Assembly: GCA_002221725.1 (NCBI GenBank)
Contig: NJFT01000247.1
Location: 1 to 58,197, forward strand
DNA: 58,197 nucleotides
Direction of reading: 5' to 3'
From: Scedosporium boydii
Lineage: Eukaryota; Ascomycota; Sordariomycetes; Microascales; Microascaceae
Below the pieces are notes generated by a model that ran no database searches, had not been told where the DNA came from, and saw only the letters and a program-made list of their open reading frames with translations. This document shows positions 32,795 to 43,970 of the stretch, in pieces (positions within the stretch are counted from its first letter, which is position 1; each line of letters begins with the position of its first letter). The position numbers and the translations under genes are program-made.

Positions 32795-35017
32795 TCACGC
32801 CAACGCATCCCACAGACGATGACCAAGCATCACGACAATGGTCCACAACCCTTCCTCGAAGCATCCCGTACATAGTACCGAACTCGTCCACAGCTTCAGC
32901 GAGAGGTGGCCCACGGCGCCAATCTCTGCGATGCAGAGCAGCAACCCCACGATATTGCCAAAGGACACACCCCCGGAAAGGCGGAGGGTGGCATCCTTCG
33001 ACAAGAGCAAGGTAAGTAAGGCACTCATGCCAATACTGGCCCGCATAATCTGCATACTATGCTCGTTCGGGTTTTGCGCAGCGTAAAGCCAAAGTCCGAT
33101 AAGTACCACAAGGAACGCCGCATCGGTACCTCGCGAACCTCGCCGGGGAGGTGAATCTCCGGACGCGGCGGCACCTTTCCCGCCACTTTTCCGACTCGCG
33201 CTGTTTGGAGAGGACCCCGCGTTCGCCGCATCCTCCTGCTCTTGGCTGAGAGAAAAGCTACTACCCAACATATCCGCGAGGGAACTCCGCGGGTCCGCGC
33301 TGGCGTTTTCGTGAGAAAAGAAGGACGGCGGCGCAAAGTCGACGTGGTTGCCGCTGCTGCTCGACTTCTTCTTACTGCCGAACATGCTGCTCCCGCCGAA
33401 GCGCGCCGTGAAAATTTCCCTGTCTTGTTTGATTGTCTGCGTCGCTGGCGGGGCCGGGTTAACGAGTCGTTGGGCTGGGGCCTTGGGCGCGGGGGGGACC
33501 TTGGCCCAAAATAGTCTTTGTGGTTTATCTGCTTGGCTTGGGGGCGCGCCGAAGGGCTGGGCTTTGGTGATGCCTGGGCCTCGAAGCGCCGGCGCGGGTA
33601 CGCTGGTGGGCGTCCAATCCATTTCTTCCGAGTAAGTCGGCTGGACAGGCTTTCGGGGAGGCGTACGAGGTGAGAAGGGGCTTAGTTGTGGCGAGGGTGG
33701 GAGCTCGGTGTTGCTGCTCGGACTATCGAGTCCGATGATCTTCCCGGTTACACGACTCGGGGTGTTAAGGATGTCATCGAGGACGTCCGAAAGGTTTTGT
33801 GTCGTCGTAGAAGACTTTTCCTTGTCCGCCCTGGTCCGAGTAATCTTTGGCCGTAGTGTGGTCATTTCGGCCGACGCGAATAAGGGGGTAGTATCTACCC
33901 TTACGCTCTTTTGAGCAAGTACGTAGACCTAAGAACAAAACAGGGGTTAGATCTAGACACCGGCGCAATACTTTCCATGAAGGAAGGATGATAGAAACTC
34001 ACATAGGAAATCAGACCTGCTACAAAGGCATGGATGGCGAGTTGGGCGGTCGCCTGCTCGGCGCGCTCAACATCAAGCTGCACAATCTTGGGAAACAAGT
34101 ACCTCGCTACAGCCAAAATCGCCTGGAAAGCGTACCACTTAGGCAATCCGACGATAGGCCTAGAGAATCCCCTCACGATTTCGGGGAACTTGGGATTCCA
34201 CCAAATTCCGAGCACCGTCATTTGAAGGGATAGACGGATCAGGCTTTCAGTAGACGGGAGAAACCGACTCGTGAAGTTCCATGCTCGCACCAAATATCTT
34301 CCCTGCGCCTCTGCGGGGAGATCACTCGTCAGGAGATCCGCCGTCGCCGAGAGATGCCAGAGAAGTTGACACGCGAACGCGCCATACCATAGCCACCTGC
34401 CCAAGGAATCGGTCAAGAACATCATGGTCCTCCGCCTCGGCGACGTCCTATTCGCTCTGCTCCGCTCCATAGCCGTGCGCAGAAAGTCCGTCTTGGCGAT
34501 GTACCCGGCGGCGTTGAGTTTAGCGAGGACTTTTGGTTCGCAATCGGCGCACATCTGGGGATACCGGTCCTCGAGATCCTGTCGGAACTTGTAGTATTTC
34601 TTCTCGAGTGCGGCATAGTCCGGGTGGTCGGGGTCATCGGGGAGGTACTGCGCAAGGGACGCCGTGTAGAGGTGTTGGTTCTTTAGGCATTTTGCGCAAA
34701 AGATGTCTTGGGCGGATTCGGGAGACTGGGGTGTTCCTGATCGTTGAAATGCGTAAGCGTGGGATTGCGATGCGGTGGTCGTCGCGACAGGCGGATCCGT
34801 AATCTCGCCGTTCTAGAAGACGAAAAGTTAGCATCTATCTTGGGCGCAAGGCCTGAGACATGCGCATGAACGCGGGCTATGGTGTCCATACCTCGTCTAA
34901 ATAGTTTGTCGCATCGCAGTGTGGGCAGAGAAACTCTCGTTGTCGGGTGTACTGGATTCCTGAGAGTCGGTTGCAGTAGAAGCAGCGCAAGTTGTGCAGC
35001 CTTCTAAATCGAGCCAT
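32795..35017 (-). CDS. ima1: Ima1-type inner nuclear membrane protein (Samp1/NET5 family)
   Basis: Integral protein of the inner nuclear membrane; in fission yeast Ima1 links heterochromatin and the cytoskeleton across the envelope. Exons 35017-34892, 34812-34003 and 33928-32795 give 689 aa. The N-terminal Ima1_N zinc domain has paired Cys motifs: RCFYCNRLSG, FLCPHCDATNY, DIFCAKCLKNQ and MCADCEPKV. The signature DDPDHPDYAALEKKYYKFRQDLEDRYP lies between the last two. Membrane segments follow at about 140-160 (WLWYGAFACQLLWHL), 210-225 (LSLQMTVLGIWW), and 290-310 (AIHAFVAGLISYVYVLA). Then comes a long Ser/Pro-rich nucleoplasmic region (including SSNTELPPSPQLSPFSPRTPP) and a C-terminal cluster of helices (DAAFLVVLIGLWLY, FGNIVGLLLCIAEIGAVG). 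Donors GTATGG and GTGAGT. It is divergent from alg14. Confidence 0.92.
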
Positions 35018-35681
35018 ATTATTTTAGCTGTCATAACCGGGGGAGTCTCAGGTTGTTCCATGGGTTAATGGGGGGGGTGCTTTATAGCTCTGCTTTGTTA
35101 GGCTGCAGGAGCAGGGACCTTTCTCGAGGGTTCTTGATGGTGATGGGTTGTGAGGATCGAGGCTTTGGGAAAAAAAGTTGGAGCCAAATCCAAATATGGT
35201 TGCCGGGGTGCCTAGGAGGCACACTAGAAGTCAATATTGGTGAACTGTCAAAGGACAATGAAGAGAACAGGAGGAGCAAACTGTGGGGCAGGAACCAAAC
35301 CTGTCCTGGTACGTACCTCTTCTACCTCTAGTAGCCTGTCAGTGTTGAATTCAATGGCAGCCTTAAGCACTTGCCAGGGTTGCTCACATCAAATCAGTGC
35401 ACACCCCAACGCCTGGAGCAAGCTGTGCGGATCCTCACAACTGACACGGTAGCTTCTGGCATCAAGCAATCCAGGACCAGCAGCAAAGCATCTAGAATCT
35501 TCAACGGTCATTCTTCTTAGTTTCTTCAATGACATACAGAGATGCCTCCTTGAGAGGGGCCAATTAGTTTTCAGGCTAAGACTCAGCAAAAATCACAGAA
35601 TTTGCCATTGTCAAGGTCCTGAGATTTCTTTCACTGCATATTGGGTTCTAGAGATCGCCAACCATCTCACTCTTACTGAAA
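35018..35681. other. Divergent promoter region between ima1 and alg14
   Basis: 660 bp separating two start codons on opposite strands. It contains a palindrome GGTACGTACC near 35307; nothing else recognised. Confidence 0.5.
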
Positions 35682-36749
35682 ATGGCAATCTCATTTTCAG
35701 CAGGCATCCTCGCCCTCGTTGGAACCATTACAATAGCAGCAACTCTTCTCAACCATCCCGGCCTCACACCGGGTGTATGTGCCTTGGTCCTGCTCCTATT
35801 CATCCAAGCGCTCCAACTCCCGGTTAGCCTTGGCGTCTTGAGCGCGGTTGGTGGTCTCCTATCAGCCTCCTTCCTCACGGCTTTTAGAGCTCATCCTCTA
35901 GAGACGGTCCTCGTTTCAGCAGGCCTCACCATCCTGACACTTCTACTATTTATCGAGGTAGGTTTCGTGCCAGCCGCCTCTCTCATTGTATTTTCTTTTT
36001 TCTTGGATCTCTAATATAACCTGAAATAGGTTCGTCATGTACAGCTCAGGAGGAGGAGGGTGAGGAATCCCCAGTCTGTCGCCCGGGTCCTCAGCAAGGC
36101 CAAAAAATTCGGCCTGCAGGCACCGCCGCTATATATGCTTGCGGTCCTCGGCTCCGGGGGCCACACCAAGGAGATGCTTCTCATGATGGAACACAGCTTT
36201 CCAAGATCCAGGACCATGCACCGCCGTTACCTGGTGACAAGTGGAGATCACATCTCTTTGAAGCACCTCGAGGCTTTTGAGGAGAAAATCAAGGATGAAG
36301 CAGAGTCTCCGGGTACCTACGACACATCCATCGTCACGAGAGCCCGTCGTGTTCATCAGCCTCTCTACACGGTTCCGTGGTCTGCACTCCACTCCATCCT
36401 CGACATATTCCCAGTATTGCTTTCGCGGCCAGAGGCAGCCACTCCTGATAAGCATATGAGATATCCTGATGTAATTGTTACAAATGGACCGGCAACCGGA
36501 TTCTTCGTCGCTTTACTCGCCCACCTTCTCAAGGTGTTCTATCTTGTGCCAGAGGACAAGATGCAGGTCCTGTTCATCGAGTCTTGGGCACGCATTGAAT
36601 CTCTGAGTCTGACGGGAAAGCTCTTGTACTACACTGGGATTCCGGACTTGACTTTGGTCCAGCACGAAGCTGTAGCGAGCAAGTACGGTTTGTTGAACGC
36701 GGGGTGGCTCGTCCTGCCGCAGTCGCGGCGTCATCGGGTAGTACAGTAG
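35682..36749 (+). CDS. alg14: UDP-GlcNAc transferase membrane subunit Alg14
   Basis: ER membrane partner that recruits the catalytic subunit Alg13 to make the second step of N-glycan precursor assembly (GlcNAc2-PP-dolichol). Exons 35682-35957 and 36030-36749 give 331 aa. The Rossmann-like part has LAVLGSGGHTKEMLLMM, RRYLVTSGDHISLK, YPDVIVTNGPATGFFVALLA, VLFIESWARIESLSLTGKLLYY, LTLVQHEAV, and LLNAGWLVLP, all family hallmarks. The first 92 residues (exon 1) are almost entirely hydrophobic and could make about three helices, longer than the single anchor of yeast Alg14. A basic patch (VQLRRRRVRN) follows at the exon junction. Donor GTAGGT, acceptor AAATAG. Its gene converges on mS23 with only about 100 bp between stop codons. 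Confidence 0.95.
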
Positions 36750-36852
36750 ATTTGCATGAGTTCTATATGAGTTACACTGAGATTAGGCGTAATTGTACAT
36801 GTTAGCGCGGAGCTTCCTACACTCCATCGCAACGTGACTTGATCTAGCAGTT

Positions 36853-37648
36853 TCAAAGGTCCTCGGCTGCATCGGGTGTCGCCCCCGACTCGCCTGTCTC
36901 GGACTCGACTTCTGCAGTCGGCGCGGCGTCGGGACCCGCCCGCAGGGCGCGGAATCTCTCTGCCTCCGCCGCAGCCCACGTCTTCCACCTCTCAAACTCC
37001 TTGCCCTCGAGCTCGTGTCCGATCTCCAACCTGGTCTTGCCGAAGTAGGCACCGACGTATTGGGCCTCCTCCTTGGCTATCCTCTTCTCAATCTCTTCTT
37101 CTTGTCGGAGCTCGTAGAATTCCTTTCGGGCCTTGTCGTAGGCCTCTTCCTTGGACATTCCGCTGTCCATGAGCCAGAGTTGACGTTGGACAACACTATC
37201 ATCACGTATTAGCACATCATGGCATGACTCTTGTAGCAGGGCTAAAAAAAAAAAAACCATTCGAAACATACCACTCGCCGCTCAGGGCCATTCCCGGTTG
37301 CCTAACACCCTTGCTCCAGTCCAACAAACGCGAATCCTTGCCATCCAATTCGAGAATAATGCGAGGGCGCGCAAGTTCCCACGGGTGGTCCTTATAGAAG
37401 GCCTGTCGTAGGCGGTCCTCGGGGAACTCGATCCGCTGCGGTCGGTAAACGTTCTTCGGGCGCCTCTGCTTCTTGTTCGGGGTCCGGAGCTGCACGGCGG
37501 CGGGCCTCGTTATCGTCTCGGCTGGGGGGATGTTGTAGAGCACAGGATACCACGGAGGCTCCTGGACTTGGTACTTTGGCATGACCCTCGATTGGAGTTC
37601 CGCCGTCACCATCTGGTAGACCTTGGCAGGTCTTATTTGGCGACCCAT
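36853..37648 (-). CDS. rsm25: Mitochondrial small ribosomal subunit protein mS23 (Rsm25)
   Basis: Structural protein of the mitochondrial small ribosomal subunit. Exons 37648-37272 and 37195-36853 (donor GTATGT, 76-nt intron) join to 239 aa. The start [15 protein letters not shown] is the family's conserved N-terminus, with no long cleavable presequence. Other blocks: [67 protein letters not shown], and after the intron [29 protein letters not shown] charged helical tail ([23 protein letters not shown]) and an acidic end (ESETGESG) follow. It is divergent from the PPR gene, with 159 bp between start codons. Confidence 0.93.
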
Positions 37649-37807
37649 TGTGGGCAAAGGTGCGCTGAATACAGCTGAATTGAGCTCGGCGACACGAATT
37701 GGAGGGAATTCCGGGGAATTTCGTGCCGATCCAGTTGGGTTCTGGACCTTTTCGTGGTTGCTGGTGAGCTCGTTCGAGAAGTTGCGTGCAATGTCAAAAA
37801 CTTGAAG
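37649..37807. promoter_or_regulatory. Bidirectional promoter of mS23 and the PPR gene
   Basis: Only 159 bp separate two start codons on opposite strands. Both products are predicted to be mitochondrial gene-expression factors, so shared control is plausible. No specific binding motif recognised. Confidence 0.5.
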
Positions 37808-39892
37808 ATGCGTCGGGCGGTTTTCCGATGTATAGCCGGAAACAACCCAGCAGGAACTCTATGTTGCACCCACCCCCACCGTCCATTACTTGTACCTACT
37901 TGTAGACTCGGTACTGTGAAAAAAGATTCTTTGCAATCCGAACCTCGTCGCTTTCTTGCAACCGGGCTTCGCAAGAACCACAACCAATCTTTCAAATTCG
38001 AGCCTACTGCTTCCTTTCCTTTTTCTTACGTGGCTAGTCCTGCACACAAACATGTTGCTGAGCTCATGAGAGTCCCTAGCCGTTTAGATGGGCCGATATG
38101 CGTCGCCATCCTTTCCGCTCGACCCGCGGTCTCGTCTCCTTCATCCAGCAGACATGTTCGGCAATGTCGCGACAATTCCTCCTCCCGAAGCTACCAGACA
38201 GCACACAATGCAACTTCATCTAGAGCCGTGCAGCCGCCGAAGCGGAACACTTGTGCCAAGACAACAACATGGCTTCGCTCGACCTTTCTGTCACCACTAT
38301 CTCCCCCATCGTCCTGCAAACCCCCTTCGACCGAGCGAGGAATTTCTAGCTCAGCTCGCCATCACGCCCCGGCGAGCGCTGCTGCTATCCGATCCCCTCC
38401 TCCCTCACCGCCAGTAGACCTAAGCTCCGCTCGTCAATTCAACAAGGATGAGCTCCTCTCCCTCGTCAGCCAGCAGGACGTCGGCCCCGTGCAAGAGTAC
38501 CTCGACTTCCATCAAGATCCATATCTCAGACGCTATGCTCAATCGGATGGGCCGCATCTAAGAGTGTCGACTCGAGATGAAGACTCGCAGTACCCGAGTC
38601 GAGACCAAGCCACTCACGGAAACAAAGAAATTGAGCAGGCTTCTGATCAGCTTCTATGGGTCGTCCGCAATCGACTACGTCACCCATCCCGAGTCAGTCT
38701 CGACACTGTGTATAGACATTATATGAAGGTGCCGGAACCGAGGATGCTGCACATATCGGCGCCTCTACGACGGCTTCTACTGCGCGCCCTTGGAACACCC
38801 GAGCGGAGGGACTCAAAATCTATGCTGAGGTATTTTGCGGCCATCTCGGATGTGAAGAATTGCGGTCTTACGCTAAGGCTTCCGGAGTGGAACTACGCGC
38901 TGGCTTTTGCAAGTAAATATGTCCGGAGGATAACAGAGGCCGAGGCCGAGACCACACTCAAGCTCTGGAGCGAGATGGAACGACAGGGCGGCGTCAAAGG
39001 CAACGAAGTCACCTTCAACATCCTCTTTGATGTCGCCTCCAAGTCTGGGAATTTCGCCCTCGCCGATATGGTCTACAAAGAGATGGAGGCGCGGCAGATC
39101 ACGTTCAACCGCTACCACCACGTCAGCTTGATTCATTACTTTGGCCTCAAGATGGACGGCGACGGGGTCCGCGCAGCGTATCGGGAGATGGTGAATGCAG
39201 GCGAGGTTATCGATACGGTCGTGCTCAACTGCGTCATATCCGGACTGCTCAAGGCAGGGGAAGAGTCGGCAGCGGAGGAGGTTTACCAACGGATGAAGAC
39301 CGACGGCATGGACGGTCTCCCAGGACCACCTTACCGGGATTACGTCCCCAACAAGATGGTGACGAAGGTCCTCATGCTGCTCGGTAAGGTCGGCAAGGAG
39401 CACCCTCCCCTGCGGCTCAAATTCCAGCAACTCGCACCGCTCGCGCCGGACCTCCAGACGTACCGCGTACTCGTTAATCACTTCGCCCTCAAGACGGGCG
39501 ACCTCGCCAAGGTGGCCCAGTACCTCGACGAGATGAAGTGGTTCCAGGTGCCTCTCCACGCCTCCATCTTCCTCGCTCTCTTCAAGGGCTTCGCCATGCA
39601 TGGGGGGTTCGCCGGCGCAACGTGGAGCGACAAGCGCCTCCGCAGCGTATTCTCCGCGCTACTCGATGCTCTAGACCAAGAAGTCGCGGACCTCCACATC
39701 GAGATGTGGTTGGCTATGTGGATTCTGCGGGCGTTTAAGAAATGCACGACGCCGGATGAGACGAGCGAGACGTACAGTGTTCTGCTGGAGCGTATGACTC
39801 TTAGCGAGTCACAGGAGGGGTTCATGGAAGACTTTCTTTGCGATTTATTGAGCGATAAGGATTTATCGGTGTACAAAAGGTCTATGCCGTAG
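37808..39892 (+). CDS. Pentatricopeptide repeat (PPR) protein, predicted mitochondrial
   Basis: RNA-binding helical-repeat protein, expected to act on mitochondrial transcripts. Single exon, 694 aa, from ATG at 37808 (in-frame codons upstream lack an ATG). The N-terminus (MRRAVFRCIAGNNPAG) is basic and suits a mitochondrial presequence; residues 80-210 are Ser/Pro/Arg-rich and probably disordered. Repeats are recognisable from about 370: NEVTFNILFDVASKSGNFALADMVYKEMEARQI, then YHHVSLIHYFGLKMDGDGVRAAYREMVNAGEV, then DTVVLNCVISGLLKAGEESAAEEVYQRMKTDG, with further degenerate units (TYRVLVNHFALKTGDLAKVAQYLDEMKW). The target RNA and the closest named homolog are not identifiable from here. Its promoter is shared with mS23. 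Confidence 0.9.
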   Translation: MRRAVFRCIAGNNPAGTLCCTHPHRPLLVPTCRLGTVKKDSLQSEPRRFLATGLRKNHNQSFKFEPTASFPFSYVASPAHKHVAELMRVPSRLDGPICVAILSARPAVSSPSSSRHVRQCRDNSSSRSYQTAHNATSSRAVQPPKRNTCAKTTTWLRSTFLSPLSPPSSCKPPSTERGISSSARHHAPASAAAIRSPPPSPPVDLSSARQFNKDELLSLVSQQDVGPVQEYLDFHQDPYLRRYAQSDGPHLRVSTRDEDSQYPSRDQATHGNKEIEQASDQLLWVVRNRLRHPSRVSLDTVYRHYMKVPEPRMLHISAPLRRLLLRALGTPERRDSKSMLRYFAAISDVKNCGLTLRLPEWNYALAFASKYVRRITEAEAETTLKLWSEMERQGGVKGNEVTFNILFDVASKSGNFALADMVYKEMEARQITFNRYHHVSLIHYFGLKMDGDGVRAAYREMVNAGEVIDTVVLNCVISGLLKAGEESAAEEVYQRMKTDGMDGLPGPPYRDYVPNKMVTKVLMLLGKVGKEHPPLRLKFQQLAPLAPDLQTYRVLVNHFALKTGDLAKVAQYLDEMKWFQVPLHASIFLALFKGFAMHGGFAGATWSDKRLRSVFSALLDALDQEVADLHIEMWLAMWILRAFKKCTTPDETSETYSVLLERMTLSESQEGFMEDFLCDLLSDKDLSVYKRSMP

Positions 39893-40331
39893 GATAGCGG
39901 CTGGCAGAAAAAAAGGATTTAGAGGCTGTTATATATATAGGGATGTGTTAGTAACATTGATGTATAGACAATAATTTACAATACCCAGGTTTCTCCTGTC
40001 TGTAAAACCTTTTGGTTTAGTCCCTATGAAAGATCGTCGTCTTTGTAACTGTTGCGGTGGATAGCTTCGTCGTGCCCACTTATATCATACCACAGATGGA
40101 TGTCACGAGATATTCGTTTTCTTTTTCAGAGCCAACGAACATCACGGCCAGATGCAAAATCGGGAATGAGACAAAAGAGAAAACGGAGTCTATTCAGTTA
40201 TGTACACGTTTTCCACCATCGATGCGCAAGCACTCTATCCCACATCTAAAAAGCGCTCATCCGAGGTCCCGATTCGATCCAACGAGAGCTCAGATCAAGC
40301 CATTGGAGCCCAATTCGACAGCGAAGAAAGC
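39893..40331. other. Spacer between convergent PPR and cox8 genes
   Basis: 3' UTRs only. A tRNA-B-box-like GATTCGATCC near 40269 has no supporting cloverleaf. Confidence 0.55.
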
Positions 40332-40648
40332 TTAAGCCTTGGGCTTGTAGGTTTGCCAGACTAAACAGTCAGGATTAGTTACCGTTTCCTTCTCGTGGCC
40401 CGGTGGTCGTCGTAGGAAAACTCAATGGATGAGGAGGGATAAAAACTCGATTACGTACCAGCGATGCCGAAGGGAGCGGCGAAGCCGACAGCACAGATGG
40501 TCCAGAAGGTGTAGGGGAAGCTCTTGGACTTGGGGTTGAAGGGGAGGTTGCCTCGGGGGCCCTCGGGGTAGTGGTAGGGCGAGGAGAGGCGGGCGCGGGT
40601 GGTGGAAAAGGCCCTGCGGGCGACGACGCGGCTGGCGTTGGCGTACAT
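40332..40648 (-). CDS. cox8: Cytochrome c oxidase subunit Cox8 (mammalian COX7C homolog)
   Basis: Small single-helix structural subunit of respiratory complex IV in the mitochondrial inner membrane. Exons 40648-40459 and 40360-40332 (donor GTACGT) give 72 aa; the last exon codes only nine and a half residues. N-terminal presequence MYANASRVVARRAFSTTRARL contains the classic R-X-F-S-T/T processing context. The mature part YHYPEGPRGNLPFNPKSKSFPY matches the family's P-x-G-x-x-N-L-P-F motif, followed by the helix FWTICAVGFAAPFGIAVW and a short lysine-rich tail (KPKA). Short but well supported by motif order. Confidence 0.88.
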
Positions 40649-41897
40649 TCTGTCCGGTTTTTTTTGCGCAAAGGGAAAAAAAAGCTATGGATAGAGTCTT
40701 CGGGTCAGATACTTGGAGACTGGATCGATTGAAGGCGTGCGAGATCGAGAGCTTGGATCGTACCTTTGGGCTTCGTGGAAGGGAAGGGAGTGGAGATGAT
40801 CGATGGTTTTGCTGATTCTGAATGAGTGGTCTGAGGTTTGTCAATTCGGAAATGTCTGGATTTCGGTAAAGCCTCGGTTTAGCTTGGATGTTCACCGCCT
40901 TTGAATGGGGTGAGCTTGGGATTTTCTGCCGCACTTCTGATGCTGTGGTTGCTCCGTGGAGCTATCACCTGTTGCGGATTACTCAGCTTACAGAACGACC
41001 AACTTCATGTTCAACCTCACAATCATTGTTCAAGTACCCCAACCGTGAACCTGCAGCGCAGCTCGGAATATCTTCAATCTAGAAAGGTAGTATAGCATTA
41101 TAAACGCGTAAGATCTAAGTTGCTAAACTCCATAAATCTCATAAACTACAGCTACCAACTAGCAGCTATAATACAAGAAACGATCCCTATTACCTCCTAT
41201 TTTCATGCAGAGAACAAGGAAGAAGAAAAACGACGACAAGAGTAAAAATGAGGAAAAATAAAGGGCACAAGAAGGAGAACTAAGAGAGGCAAGGCTGTAC
41301 CGAAGCTAGGTCAGCCCACCTCAAGTCCGCCTATCTCCCCTTTGCGCCCGCTCGGGTGTTATTCGCCAGTCCCATTATTGCACCCAAGATTCAAACATGA
41401 GTGTGAGGGCATAGGAATATGCCCTGGCGACACCAACGCGGATTCATTGGCCAACTTCAGTGAGAGGTCCTATCAGTGTTGCTTTACAATATCAGGCTGT
41501 CTTGGTTGCAGGTTGAAGGAAGGCATGAGGGCCAGTTCTTCTTATGTGTTGCTCCTTCTCGTCGATGTTGTAATTAGAGGGAGGACGGACGCCAATATCA
41601 GTCGCTCTTGCTGTCACAATTGTACATGTCAATTACCAAATTTTTCCATTCTACCTCTGACTTCAGGTTCAAATTTGTTTAGTTTTCTCTCTTTCCTCCT
41701 CTCCCATACACATATTCAAGTCTCAAAACCCTCATCTCCTCATCCAGCCTCTTCTCTACATCTGTGAGTAGAGGTGTACTGAGTTAATATCACAAGATCT
41801 TTCTTTGGTCTGCTGAGGCATCTCGCCTGCATGCTTTCTACTGCCCTCTGTACACGCACACAACAGCACGCAGATCCACTGTCCCCTCCACAACCTT
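40649..41897. other. Divergent spacer between cox8 and the Gfd2-like gene
   Basis: 1.25 kb, AT-rich in its middle part. It holds both promoters; no gene recognised. Confidence 0.5.
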
Positions 41898-43970
41898 ATG
41901 AGTAACCTCGAGTTGGCTCGGGTGGCCCTTCTGAGGGGTGCCCTAGGGCTGTTTCCCCCTGGAAGCTCTCTTCCTCGGGATGTTGACCCGGCCTGGTTCT
42001 CGCCAGGCGTCAAAGACCTGCTCCTGGTCAGTGTGGACATCGAGGCAAAACCGGATGAGGCTACGTCTCGAAGCGAACTTGGGTATACGTTCCATTGCGG
42101 CGTGTCGGTCCTCGATCTACGCTCCGTATGCGAATACGCCAAATATCTATCCAGCGCTCGCTCCACTCCTGGCACGTCGGAGCCAAAACCTCCTCAGATT
42201 GACTCGCACCATTTTACGGTTGGAAAGGCCAACAAATGGAACAGGAAGTATCTGGACAGGGCGAATCGCTTCACCAATGGGCGAGAGGACCATGTGTTAG
42301 CCTCCTTTACTGACCGTCTCCATGGCATCCTGGGTGGCAGGGCTTTCGTTCTCGTCACACACTCGGGAGCCAATGACTATAAACACTGGAATTCTTACAA
42401 TATCCAGATTCGTCCGCTCTGGACTGTTGACACGAGCAATCTCGCCCAACACCTCTACCCGCAGGATTTCGTTAGCTGCCCGTCGTTGGGATCGATCCTG
42501 TACTTTTTCCGAATTCGCCATAGCTCTGCGGATTTACACGTCGCTGGATATGATGCACTCTATACCTTGAAGGTTCTCCTCAAGATGATCTCGGTCATCG
42601 TCAGTCGAAGCCCGCTCTCGGTAGACCAATCGGGCTTCGACTGGACTGCCGTTCGGCAAGGGCTGTGTGATATCGGCAGCTTTGATCTCTATACCAACTC
42701 CGAGGCCGAAACTGTTTATCCAGTGCTGCCGGATGAAAACCAAATCCCCCAGTTTCGTCGTCGAAAGAGGGTGAGGAAGAGAGCCAAGTCTTTGAAACTC
42801 AAGCAGCCGGAGAGCAGATATCCATTTAAAAAGAATCCATCATCCCAGGTGAGGAGGAGCTTCCGACTAGCGTTGCAAAAGGCAGTTGGCTCCTCGTCTC
42901 ACGCCCTCCAGTCACTAGTTGGTCGTTACCGCGTTCGACTACCAGGGGAGGCGACGGGAAGCTTCTGGGTTGATCTACGCCCCACTACCGCCAAGGAGGA
43001 ACATAGTGCAGGTGGTAATGCAAGTGTGTCCCAAGCCCATAACAACCATGGTCTTGCTATAGTAGGTTCCCAAAACGAGTCGATGATGACGTATCCCATT
43101 GCAGGCACGGAGGACAGCCCACAGGCCGGCGATGCTCCCCAGTCAGGCCAGTCGGGCCAGTCGGGCCAGCCGGGCCAAAAAGGTGTCACAGAGGTATGTG
43201 GCGAGCTCGCATCCAATGGCATAGATGATCAATAGGAGGATTTGTCTATGGCTTCGGAGTCAGCAGCGCCTTCAGGAATCCACGCCCAAACCTTGAAACC
43301 CGCAGGTGCCTTCCCTAAAACACTACAGCTCACGTTACGGCTCAAGCGGGGCTTGACGCAGGCGGGAACTCCTCGTCCGACATACGATTTACGTGAACCT
43401 CAGCTTCGTGATCTCAATCAAGCTGCTCAGGGCTCCAGCACAGTGGCAACCGCATGTAGCGAATATCCTGTTATGAAAGACGCTGAGTTCCCTGGGTCTG
43501 CGTCGGTTCAGCGACAGACTGCGACCGAAGGCAGAATCGATTCCTTTTCTCATACGGACCACGGTGGGAAGTATGCCGTGTCAGTTCAACCGACTGATAG
43601 AGAGCATGGCCGCTCGAGCAGTCTATCACCACGGGATCAGCGGCACCGATACTGTCTCACCTATAGTGATTTACCTGATCTCGGTGACCGAGATTCTGAC
43701 CAACCCGCTTCCACTGAGACTCTGGATGGACCTACGGCTGATGGCCATCTGCAGAGAGGTCCCAGTGCCCCCGGTCATGTTTGGCTCGCCCCTCCTGGAG
43801 CTGCTGTGCCCTACCTCAATGCATTACTCGAGGTTGGAAGTGTTCTCAAGAGTCAAACTCCAGGGATGGGGCTTATCAACAGGCTTCGAAGGAACGACAA
43901 GCTGCAGAAGAGAGCTGCTACTGCCAGTACTACTCCCGTGGGGGCCATCCCAACCACTGATCAAGAATAA
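41898..43970 (+). CDS. Gfd2/YDR514C-like DEDDh nuclease-fold protein; frame interrupted by one TAG at 43233
   Basis: The N-terminal domain has the RNase H-like DEDDh layout: D47-x-E49 in LLLVSVDIEA, D160 in THSGANDYKHW, and H214..D219 in DLHVAGYDALYTLKVLLK. This suggests 3'-5' exonuclease ancestry as in the fungal Gfd2/YDR514C family; activity is unproven. From about residue 255 the protein is basic (RRRKRVRKRAKSLKLK) and then low-complexity with a SGQSGQSGQPGQ run. The open frame ends at TAG 43233-43235 (445 aa), but the same frame reopens and stays open to TAA at 43968-43970. A 42-nt segment from GTATGT (43194) to that TAG would be a phase-0 intron whose acceptor is the stop itself; splicing gives 676 aa. 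The segment is short for an intron and has no strong branch site, so both forms are possible. Confidence 0.7.

Noticed and set aside
38873..39601. 242-codon - frame opposite the PPR gene
   Set aside because: Shadow caused by codon bias; the PPR frame has clear repeats.
40255..40300. B-box-like GATTCGATCC suggesting a tRNA downstream of the PPR gene
   Set aside because: No cloverleaf could be folded around it.
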